From the NCBI GenBank assembly GCA_947066955.1, contig CAMTAF010000025.1, positions 1 through 39,072 on the forward strand: a DNA stretch of 39,072 nucleotides, given 5' to 3'. The position numbers and the translations under genes are program-made. Positions 33,486-39,072 of the stretch are shown one piece after another. A model generated the notes under the pieces. That model was not told where the DNA came from and did not search any database. It saw only the letters and a list, made by a program, of their open reading frames with translations. The first letter of the stretch is position 1, and each line of letters starts with the position of its first letter. Source of the stretch: an uncultured Hungatella sp. (GTDB taxonomy: Bacteria > Bacillota > Clostridia > Lachnospirales > Lachnospiraceae).

Positions 33486-34082
33486 ATGCGGGATCTTAAA
33501 AACAGTGAAACCCTGAAAAATCTCATGCGGGCATTTGCCGGGGAGAGCCAGGCCAGGAACCGCTACACCTTTGCGGCAGGGATCGCGAAAAAGGAGGAGC
33601 TTCCGGTGATCGAAGCCCTGTTCCAGTTTACGGCGGACCAGGAGAAAGCCCATGCGGAGCTGTTTTATGATTACATGAAGGAGCTGTCCGGGGAGAATAT
33701 CCATATAGACGGAGGTTATCCGGTGAACATCTCCCAGAAGACCATAGATCTCCTGAAAGCCGCCAGACACAACGAGTACGAGGAGCACGATGTGGTGTAC
33801 AAGGAGTTCGGGGACAAGGCCAAGGCGGAAGGCTTTGAGGAGATCGGGAGAGTGTTCCACCAGATCGCGGCTGTGGAGAAGATGCACGGAGACAGGTTTG
33901 AGCTGTTCGCAGATCTGATGGAGCAGAACAAGCTGTTTGTGTCGGATATTGCCACAGGCTGGATGTGCCTCAACTGCGGCCATGTTCTGACAGCAACCCA
34001 GGCGCCGGGGAGATGTCCGGTGTGCAAACACGAACAGGGCTATTTTGTGCGCCTGGAGCTGGCACCCTTTACCAGGCTGTAA
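33486..34082 (+). CDS. rbr: Rubrerythrin
   Basis: A 198-residue rubrerythrin, the NAD(P)H-linked peroxidase of anaerobes. The N-terminal diiron four-helix bundle shows FAGESQARNRYTF and DQEKAHAELF on one side and HNEYEEHDVVYKEF and AAVEKMHGDRFELF on the other, giving the expected Glu and His ligands. The C-terminal rubredoxin domain is shortened (WMCLNCGHVL and CPVCKHEQGYF) with both CxxC pairs. It reduces hydrogen peroxide with electrons from a rubredoxin-type donor. The frame is open from 33258, but AGGAGG at 33473-33478 and the family N-terminus set the ATG at 33486. A weak TTGACG at 33433 may belong to its promoter. An 80-bp repeat follows the stop. Confidence 0.92.
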   Translation: MRDLKNSETLKNLMRAFAGESQARNRYTFAAGIAKKEELPVIEALFQFTADQEKAHAELFYDYMKELSGENIHIDGGYPVNISQKTIDLLKAARHNEYEEHDVVYKEFGDKAKAEGFEEIGRVFHQIAAVEKMHGDRFELFADLMEQNKLFVSDIATGWMCLNCGHVLTATQAPGRCPVCKHEQGYFVRLELAPFTRL

Positions 34083-34088
34083 AACTTA

Positions 34089-34168
34089 GGAGGAAGGCAA
34101 ATGCGCAGCATTTTTAGGATGCCTTCCGACGACCTGGCAGGTTCCGTGAAACGGAGCGTGCCGATACC
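34089..34168 (+). repeat. 80-bp structured repeat between rubrerythrin and phosphoesterase
   Basis: A full unit with the AATGC-GCA-GCATT form of the 5' arm and the TCCGT-GAA-ACGGA form of the 3' hairpin. Its internal GGAGG and ATG (34101) open a complete 24-codon frame (MRSIFRMPSDDLAG...) that stops at 34173-34175, immediately before the AGGAGGAAGG that serves the phosphoesterase start. It begins seven bases after the rubrerythrin stop. Confidence 0.92.
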
Positions 34169-34187
34169 TATTTAGTAGGAGGAAGGT

Positions 34188-35054
34188 ATGTGGAAATTGG
34201 CGGCAGCGGCCGGAGCGGCAGCATGTTGTCTCCGGTCAGAGTGGGAGCGGAGGCATTTTGTCACACAGACCTATGAATTGTCATCGGAGAAGGTGAAGGA
34301 GGGAAAGACATTGGTGTTTCTCTCCGATCTCCATGATAACTGTTTCGGTCCGGGACAGAGGGAGCTGCTGGAGGAGATCCGCAGGATCCGGCCAGACGCG
34401 GTTCTTATCGGCGGGGATATGATGGTGGTGAAGAAGGAGGCGCAGTTGGAGGCTTCCTTATTTTTGGTAAAAGAACTGGCCCGACTGTATCCGGTTTATT
34501 ATGGCAACGGAAACCATGAGAACCGGATGGAGCGGAAGAGGGAAAAGTACGGGGATCAATACGATGTCCTTGTGCGGGAGCTTAAAGGAGCGGGCATATG
34601 CCATCTGTCGGACGAAAGCGCGAACCTTCCGGGCAATATCCGGGTCAGCGGCCTGAACCTGGAAAAAAAGCATTATAAAAAAAGAGCCTGCGGAAGGCTG
34701 GAGGGAGGCTACATAGAGAAGCGCCTGGGAGCGGCGTCCAAAGACCGCTATCAGATTCTCCTGGCCCACTCGCCTCTCTTTAGGCAGGACTACGCCGAAT
34801 GGGGCGCGGATCTGACTCTTTCCGGACATTTCCACGGGGGAACCATAAGGATACCGGGGCTGGGAGGGGTTATGACACCTCAATTTCACTTTTTTCTGGA
34901 CTGCTGCGGGGGCTGTCTAAAAACAGGAGAAAAGGCCATGATCGTCAGCAGAGGGCTTGGGACCCATTCCATAAACCTAAGGCTCAACAACCGGCCTGAG
35001 CTGGTAACGGTGCGGATAAAAGAGAGGAGGAAGGCAAACGCGGAGCGTTTTTAG
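34188..35054 (+). CDS. Membrane-associated metallophosphoesterase
   Basis: A 288-residue calcineurin-like phosphoesterase. A short hydrophobic N-terminus (MWKLAAAAGAAACCL) may anchor it. Metal-binding motifs are in order: FLSDLHDN (D47, H49), IGGDMMV (D77), YGNGNHEN (N109, H110), LLAHSPLF, and LSGHFHGGTIRIP. The layout matches the YkuE/LpxH-like group, so a phosphodiester or lipid-linked substrate is possible. AGGAGGAAGG directly before the ATG sets the start. Its last eight to nine codons and its TAG stop are supplied by the 5' arm of an 80-bp repeat that begins at 35026, so the natural C-terminus has been replaced or extended by RRKANAERF. Confidence 0.87.
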   Translation: MWKLAAAAGAAACCLRSEWERRHFVTQTYELSSEKVKEGKTLVFLSDLHDNCFGPGQRELLEEIRRIRPDAVLIGGDMMVVKKEAQLEASLFLVKELARLYPVYYGNGNHENRMERKREKYGDQYDVLVRELKGAGICHLSDESANLPGNIRVSGLNLEKKHYKKRACGRLEGGYIEKRLGAASKDRYQILLAHSPLFRQDYAEWGADLTLSGHFHGGTIRIPGLGGVMTPQFHFFLDCCGGCLKTGEKAMIVSRGLGTHSINLRLNNRPELVTVRIKERRKANAERF

Positions 35055-35105
35055 GATGCCTTCCGACGACTTGGCAGGTGACGCAAAGCGTCGCGTGCCG
35101 ATACC
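35026..35105 (+). repeat. 80-bp structured repeat overlapping the phosphoesterase stop
   Basis: A full unit with the AACGC-GGA-GCGTT version of the 5' inner hairpin and GACGC-AAA-GCGTC in the 3' arm, both perfectly paired. Its first 29 bases are coding for the phosphoesterase and provide its stop (TTTTTAG). The change from ATG to ACG removes the start codon found in other units. It is the first of a tandem pair. Confidence 0.92.
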
Positions 35106-35111
35106 ACTGAA

Positions 35112-35191
35112 GGAGGAAGGCAAACGCGGAGCGTTTTTAGGATGCCTTCCGACGACCTGGCAGGTTCCGTGAAACGGAGCGTGCCGATACC
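35112..35191 (+). repeat. 80-bp structured repeat upstream of scpA
   Basis: The second unit of the pair, six bases after the first. Its 5' arm equals its neighbour's (AACGC-GGA-GCGTT), but its 3' hairpin is TCCGT-GAA-ACGGA, as in the unit at 34089. It is followed by ACTGAAGGAGGAAGGCAGG, which repeats the first bases of a third unit and acts as the scpA ribosome binding site. An ATG at 35142 inside it is in frame with scpA. Confidence 0.92.
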
Positions 35192-35219
35192 ACTGAAGGA
35201 GGAAGGCAGGAGAATAACG

Positions 35220-36020
35220 ATGACAGCCATATCTTACAAATTGGATAATTTTGAGGGCCCTCTGGATCTTTTACTCCACCTGATCGAGAAAAATAAGGTG
35301 AGCATCTACGATATCCCCATTGTCCTGATTACAGAACAGTACCTGGACTATGTGAGCCATATGGAGAGGGAGGATCTCAACGTGGTCAGCGAGTTCCTGG
35401 TGATGGCGGCCACCCTGATCGATATCAAGTCCCGCATGCTTTTGCCTGCGGAGGTGAACGAGGAGGGCGAGGAGGAGGATCCCAGGGCAGAGCTGGTAGC
35501 CCGCCTTTTGGAGTACAAGATGTACAAATATATGGCTCAGGAGCTTCTGGAGATGGAGGAGGCGGCAGAGCGCCATCTGTACAGGGAGCCCGCGGTGCCC
35601 CAGGAGGTGGCCAGGTATGAGCCTCCTGTGGACCTTGATGAGCTTCTGGGCGGGCTGACCCTGGCAAAGCTTAAGACGGTCTTTGAATCCGTCATGAAAC
35701 GCAGGGAGGACAAGATCGACCCCATCAGGAGCCGGTTCGGGACCATCCGCAAGGAGCCGGTAAGCCTGGAAGCCAGGGTGAACCGGGTCATGGATTATGC
35801 CAGAGGCCACAGGAGATTCAGCTTCCGTCAGCTTCTGGAAAGGCAGGGGGATAAGATAGAGATCGTGGTCACCTTTCTGGCAGTGCTGGAGCTGATGAAG
35901 ATGGGGAAGATTTATCTGACCCAGGAGGAACTGTTCGACGATATGAATATAGAAACTCTGGAGCCGGAGGGCCAGGAAGAGGAACTGGATCTGGAAGGAC
36001 TGGAGGATTTTGAAGGGTAG
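35220..36020 (+). CDS. scpA: Segregation and condensation protein A
   Basis: A 266-residue kleisin subunit that joins SMC and ScpB in the chromosome-condensing complex. Residues YKLDNFEGPLDLLLHLIEKNKVSIYDIPI and ITEQYLDYVSHME are the diagnostic ScpA N-terminus that binds the SMC neck, and the C-terminal winged helix (IVVTFLAVLELMKMGKIYLTQEE) binds the SMC head. The frame is open upstream to an ATG at 35142, but those 26 residues (MPSDDLAGSVKRSVPIP...) are translated from the 80-bp repeat and are not part of the family. AGGAGGAAGGCAGG lies just before the ATG at 35220, the correct start. It overlaps or abuts scpB. Confidence 0.95.
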   Translation: MTAISYKLDNFEGPLDLLLHLIEKNKVSIYDIPIVLITEQYLDYVSHMEREDLNVVSEFLVMAATLIDIKSRMLLPAEVNEEGEEEDPRAELVARLLEYKMYKYMAQELLEMEEAAERHLYREPAVPQEVARYEPPVDLDELLGGLTLAKLKTVFESVMKRREDKIDPIRSRFGTIRKEPVSLEARVNRVMDYARGHRRFSFRQLLERQGDKIEIVVTFLAVLELMKMGKIYLTQEELFDDMNIETLEPEGQEEELDLEGLEDFEG

Positions 36021-36030
36021 AGAACGGCAG

Positions 36031-36696
36031 ATGGATAAGATAAAGCACGAGAGAGACGGAGAAGTCAAAGAGAAGACTGTTACAGCGCCGAAGAAACATT
36101 GGGAACATGTGGTGGAGGCTGTTCTGTTCGCCATGGGACAGTCTGTGGAGCTGCGGCAGCTGGCGGCGGCCATCGGCGAGAGTGAGGAGACGGCGGCCCA
36201 GGTGACAGAGGATTTGAAAAAGAAATATGACAAGGAAAAGCGGGGAATGCAGATTATTGAGCTGGACAGGAGCTATCAGATGTGTACCAGGGCAGAGTAC
36301 TATGAGAATCTGATCCAGGTGGCGGCGACACCCAAAAAGCATGTGCTCACAGACGTGATTCTGGAAACCCTGTCCATCATTGCCTACAAGCAGCCGGTGA
36401 CGAAGCTGGAGATCGAGAAGATCCGGGGAGTGAAGTCCGATCATGCGGTGAACCGTCTCATCGAGTACAATTTAGTCCATGAGGTGGGCCGCTTAGATGC
36501 CCCGGGCCGCCCTGCCCTGTTTGCCACCACTGAGGAATTCCTCCGAAGATTCGGCATCGGCTCCATGGAAAATCTCCCTGCCATGGACCCCGTCCGGGCA
36601 GAGGAGATCAGAAGCCAGGTGGAGGAAGAGCTGAATGCAGCTGTGGATCAGCCGGGGCAGGAGGCAGAGGCAGGGGAAGAAGATGAAATTTTATAG
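36031..36696 (+). CDS. scpB: Segregation and condensation protein B
   Basis: About 221 residues with two winged-helix domains typical of ScpB: HVVEAVLFAMGQSVELRQLAAAIG, then TDVILETLSIIAYKQPVTKLEIEKIRGVKSDHAVNRLIEYNLVHEVGRLDAPGRP, the family signature. It dimerises and binds ScpA in the SMC complex. A TTG at 36010 is in frame but lies only three bases from a GGAGG inside scpA; the ATG at 36031 was chosen, with only a weak AAGGG upstream, so translation is probably coupled to scpA. The acidic C-terminus is disordered. Its 3' end overlaps the convergent peptidase E gene by six bases (TTATAG holds both stops). Confidence 0.93.
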   Translation: MDKIKHERDGEVKEKTVTAPKKHWEHVVEAVLFAMGQSVELRQLAAAIGESEETAAQVTEDLKKKYDKEKRGMQIIELDRSYQMCTRAEYYENLIQVAATPKKHVLTDVILETLSIIAYKQPVTKLEIEKIRGVKSDHAVNRLIEYNLVHEVGRLDAPGRPALFATTEEFLRRFGIGSMENLPAMDPVRAEEIRSQVEEELNAAVDQPGQEAEAGEEDEIL

Positions 36697-37428
36697 CTCC
36701 ATCTTGCAGCCCTTGGCGCAGATTTTTTCCATAACGCCGTTACATAGCCGGTAGGCTTCGCCCCGGAGCAGCCGGAGGCCGTCCTGTACCAGAACATAGC
36801 TTCCGTCCACCAGGACGTAAAATGTATGTCCGCGGCTGTCCTCGAAAGTAATATCCTCATACAGCCGCCTCCCGTCCAGGATGCGGTCTTTTACTTCCTG
36901 ATAATGGGGGAGAATCTGTAAGTCTGTCAGGCCCAGGCCTTTTAGAAATCTTCGATATCCCGGGTCTGCGGATTCACCGGGAAGTTCCGGCTGGGCGTAG
37001 ACCGTGTCAGCGCAGTTCATGGTGCCGGCGCTGATGCCCATGACGGTGCCTTCAAATCCGGCGAGCTGAGCCTTAAGGCCGATCTGGGCAAAAAAAGCAT
37101 TCTGAGTGGGCACATGGCCTCCCGCCAGAATCACAATCAGGCTTTCCTTGAGAAGGCGGTTAAGCTCTCTCTGATTTCTTCTGTCGAGGAGGACCAGACC
37201 GGCCACGGGGATGCCGCTGATCTCAAAAAATCCTCGAAACTCTTCTTTCATCTTGTCATTGCGGGAGAAAGCCTCCGGGTCTGAGGAGATCATCAGACAC
37301 TGGCAGCCAGGCTCCCATCCTTTGGAGAATTCTTCCAGAAATCCATTTTCCCTGCTGTAGCCATAGAGGATGCTGCCATCCTTCTGAGGGTATGGGCTGC
37401 AGGGACTGCTTGTGAGAAACAGTTTCAT
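36691..37428 (-). CDS. Peptidase S51 family (dipeptidase E-like)
   Basis: About 245 residues of the peptidase E/S51 fold. The nucleophile serine lies in MGISAGTMNCAD (GxSAG), AGGHVPTQNAFF precedes it as in the family, and the histidine is likely in LQILPHYQEVKD. PepE cleaves N-terminal aspartyl dipeptides; related members act as cyanophycinases, but the short length fits PepE. The frame extends to 37527, but those 33 residues are read from a repeat fragment; AAGGAG just upstream favours the ATG at 37428 (MKLFLTSSPCSPYP). It converges with scpB and lies downstream of degV on the minus strand. Confidence 0.87.
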   Translation of the reverse strand: MKLFLTSSPCSPYPQKDGSILYGYSRENGFLEEFSKGWEPGCQCLMISSDPEAFSRNDKMKEEFRGFFEISGIPVAGLVLLDRRNQRELNRLLKESLIVILAGGHVPTQNAFFAQIGLKAQLAGFEGTVMGISAGTMNCADTVYAQPELPGESADPGYRRFLKGLGLTDLQILPHYQEVKDRILDGRRLYEDITFEDSRGHTFYVLVDGSYVLVQDGLRLLRGEAYRLCNGVMEKICAKGCKMEL

Positions 37429-37447
37429 AAAGACTCCTTTCTGCAGA

Positions 37448-37495
37448 ATCGGCACGCGCCGCTGCGCGTCACCTGCCAGGGCGTGGGAATGCCTG
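37448..37495 (-). repeat. Degenerate 80-bp repeat with 3' arm only
   Basis: Read on the minus strand, CCTGGCAGGT, the hairpin GACGC-GCA-GCGGC and GCGTGCCGAT are clear; the 5' arm is reduced to a diverged AGGCATTCCCACG. It starts at the degV stop codon and ends about 12 bases before the peptidase E ribosome binding site, co-oriented with that gene. The degV stop (CATTAG) may itself descend from the unit's GCATTTTTAG. Confidence 0.7.
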
Positions 37496-38368
37496 CTAAT
37501 GCAGCTTGCAGGAGCAGCCGATTCCAAGGCCGCCGTATCCTATATGGCAGGACACTCCCAGGGACAGATCGTCACACAAAATCTCCATGCCGGGAAATGC
37601 TTCACGGATCTCAGCGGTCCACTGATCCGTTTCCTCCTTAGAGGAGGAGCTGGCAGCCAGGAGATGGAGTTCGCCCCGGTCCTTTTCTTCTTTGAAGCGG
37701 GTCTCGATGTCCAGGGCCATGGCCTCCAGCATGGTCTTCTTTGCTTTGGCAAGGCCGCGGCATTTTTTGAAAGGTTCCAGGATTCCCACGTCAAGCTTCA
37801 GGACAGGCTTGATGTTCAGCACGCTTCCCAGGAGGGCGGCGGCGGGAGTGATTCGTCCTCCTTTTTTCAGATGTTCCAGGGTATCCACGCCAATGTAGAT
37901 CACCATCTTGTCCCTGGACTCTTCCGCAATGGCCTTGATCTGGGAGGCCGGGCAGCCTTTTTCAATCAAATCCAGGCAGTCCAGGATCATCTGGTGCAGA
38001 GGTGTGGCGACCCGTCCGTGATCCACCACGAACACCTTCCCCTCATAAGGGGCATCCTGCGCCAGAGCCATGGCCGTGGAGCAGGAACCGCTGAGGCCGC
38101 TGCTGATGGGCATGTACAGGATCTGCCGGTATTCCTCAAGGGCCTTGTCCCAGAGCTTCATCACATCGGCAGGGGAGGGCTGGGAGGTGGATATGTCTGC
38201 CCCGGAGTCCAGTTTTTTAAAAAATTCTTCCCTGGACAGATCAATGTCCTCATAGTAGATCTGACCGTCTATGTAAAATGGCATGGGGAGCACATAGATC
38301 CCCAGTTTTTCTGCTTCCGTCTGGGAAATACTGCTGTGACTGTCAGTGACGATTCCAGTTGGTTTCAT
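37496..38368 (-). CDS. degV: DegV family fatty-acid-binding protein
   Basis: A 290-residue DegV (FakB-type) protein. IVTDSHSSIS at the N-terminus, the STSQPSPADVMKLW block that contacts the bound lipid, PISSGLSGSCSTAM, and the C-terminal IGYGGLGIGC are family features. FakB proteins hold a fatty acid while the FakA kinase phosphorylates its carboxylate for membrane lipid synthesis; no fakA gene is in this window, so partnership is inferred. GGAGGT ten bases upstream supports the ATG at 38368. The C-terminal residues (CSCKLH) and stop abut a degenerate repeat. An AT-rich promoter region precedes it. Confidence 0.9.
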   Translation of the reverse strand: MKPTGIVTDSHSSISQTEAEKLGIYVLPMPFYIDGQIYYEDIDLSREEFFKKLDSGADISTSQPSPADVMKLWDKALEEYRQILYMPISSGLSGSCSTAMALAQDAPYEGKVFVVDHGRVATPLHQMILDCLDLIEKGCPASQIKAIAEESRDKMVIYIGVDTLEHLKKGGRITPAAALLGSVLNIKPVLKLDVGILEPFKKCRGLAKAKKTMLEAMALDIETRFKEEKDRGELHLLAASSSSKEETDQWTAEIREAFPGMEILCDDLSLGVSCHIGYGGLGIGCSCKLH

Positions 38369-38479
38369 GGCTTTCGCTACCTCCGTATTTGTCTTGGTTG
38401 ATTTATTGAGGTTATTTTACCATAAAATTTTGATTTTGGATATATTTGAGGGTCAAAATGTTTTGATTGGGGCGGAGGA
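38369..38479. promoter_or_regulatory. AT-rich spacer with the degV upstream region
   Basis: On the minus strand TATGGTAAAATAACC offers an extended -10 (TGGTAAAAT) for degV, but no clear -35. The inverted repeat TCAAAA-TG-TTTTGA lies at 38453-38466. No terminator for the incoming XRE-type gene was found. Confidence 0.35.
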
Positions 38480-39071
38480 TTAATATGGGCCTGTCTGAAA
38501 AAGCTCTACACTGTATTTGGCAGGATTCTCTTTGTCGATATAAACTTTCGCATATAAATCTTCTTTTCGCTTAAATGGTGTCAAAACATAATAGTTACTT
38601 ACTGCTTTGTATTCCTTACCCTCATAAATAAACCGACAGACAATTCTGCAACTGGTGTAGTTTCCTACTCTAATCCAGGCTGCCGGAATCAGATCCTCTA
38701 TTTCGGAGTCTAAACAAACGCCTGAATGCTTCAGGTTTTTCAATTTTTTCCTGTCATATACCAGCTTACTCATTGAAGCCAAAAACAATATCAGCCATAC
38801 AGAAACATTGATTAACATGGGTTCCAATATAAAGGAATTAAAAAAATTCCCAACCAGACCAACAGCTAATTCGATCACTGCTACAAGCAAAGTGGCGTTA
38901 GCACATATGGAAAATAAGTATTTTACAGGCTTGAGATTGGCAATTTGTTTTTCTTTAAAAAGTTTGGAAATATTTGCCTCCGCTTTTCCCTTGTATTCCT
39001 CCGCTGATATATGCTCTCCTGAAAAAAGTTCATTCAAACTAATCCCCAGAACATCGCACAAAGGCTGTAAA
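38480..39071 (-). CDS. XRE-type regulator with membrane C-terminus (5' part outside window)
   Basis: The visible 197 or so codons begin within LQPLCDVLGISLNELFSGE, the end of an XRE/Cro-type helix-turn-helix domain, so the DNA-binding part lies beyond the right edge. After a charged helix (EEYKGKAEANISKLFKEKQ) come two membrane helices (LFSICANATLLVAVIELAVGL and ILEPMLINVSVWLILFLAS), then a C-terminal soluble domain (WIRVGNYTSCRIVCRFIYEG to VYIDKENPAKYSVELF) resembling DUF3592-like beta folds. It would be a membrane-tethered regulator. The DNA is far more AT-rich than the rest of the window and uses A/T-ending codons, suggesting recent acquisition. An in-frame TTG at 39061 is not taken as the start, since the frame runs off the edge. 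Confidence 0.75.
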   Translation of the reverse strand, partial: LQPLCDVLGISLNELFSGEHISAEEYKGKAEANISKLFKEKQIANLKPVKYLFSICANATLLVAVIELAVGLVGNFFNSFILEPMLINVSVWLILFLASMSKLVYDRKKLKNLKHSGVCLDSEIEDLIPAAWIRVGNYTSCRIVCRFIYEGKEYKAVSNYYVLTPFKRKEDLYAKVYIDKENPAKYSVELFQTGPY

Positions 39072-39072
39072 A

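Noticed and set aside
11308-37495. CRISPR array
   Set aside because: The repeats are 80 bp, dispersed, and lack regular unique spacers; no cas gene is seen.

Overview
The window looks like a chromosomal segment from a Gram-positive anaerobe of the Firmicutes, most likely a Lachnospiraceae/Clostridium cluster XIVa relative. The evidence is Firmicutes-type genes (ylbJ, recU, scpA-scpB, degV), anaerobe oxidative-stress genes (rubrerythrin, a rubredoxin-glutamate synthase fusion), strong GGAGG ribosome binding sites, moderately high GC coding sequence, and small lineage-typical proteins such as the Cys/His-rich protein at 32618-33373. No rRNA, tRNA, CRISPR array, phage or transposase gene was seen. 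The genus is inference.

Layout. 1-1466: the end of a housekeeping block (coiled-coil protein, converging with ylbJ). 1519-15642: a long plus-strand run with tight or overlapping junctions: M23 peptidase, RsmF-like methyltransferase, RsuA-family pseudouridine synthase, HAD phosphatase, YgiQ-type radical SAM, SDR, a membrane protein of unknown function, RluA-family pseudouridine synthase, membrane lipase-like hydrolase, RecU, rubredoxin-GltB-like protein, GH13 glycosidase and a SIR2-like protein, closed by a strong terminator at 15658-15710. 15739-23728: a carboxylate locus: LysR regulator, secreted lipoprotein esterase, 2-hydroxycarboxylate transporter, TPR-like membrane protein, aconitase, terminator, second LysR. 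23795-29333: a DUF3298-type lipoprotein, a class I amidotransferase-type hydrolase, a third LysR divergent from a cation/proton antiporter, and a leaderless Cu/Zn superoxide dismutase. 29598-36696: trpS and a D,D-carboxypeptidase (overlapping), the Cys/His protein, rubrerythrin, a metallophosphoesterase, and scpA-scpB. 36691-39071, minus strand: peptidase E, DegV, and the 3' part of an AT-rich XRE-type regulator with membrane segments.

The most notable feature is a dispersed, structured 80-bp repeat. Six full units (12771, 12856, 29374 minus, 34089, 35026, 35112), one unit with only the 5' arm (22749), one with a degenerate 3' arm (37448 minus) and a possible 10-base remnant (11308) lie in this window. 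They sit in the gap before a gene and point the same way as that gene. Each unit folds as two arms, and stem sequences differ between copies while base pairing is kept (AATGC/GCATT versus AACGC/GCGTT; GGCAC/GTGCC versus TCCGT/ACGGA versus GACGC/GCGTC). That covariation argues for selection on, or propagation through, a folded nucleic acid. One copy supplies the last codons and stop of the upstream gene, and another extends the scpA reading frame with a false N-terminus. I do not recognise the family by name.

Other non-coding signals: a GC-rich three-hairpin leader before the RluA-type gene (8457-8591), a 24/29-identical promoter-like motif before two unrelated genes (23731 and 29505), and a LysR-type palindrome before the esterase (16742-16756).
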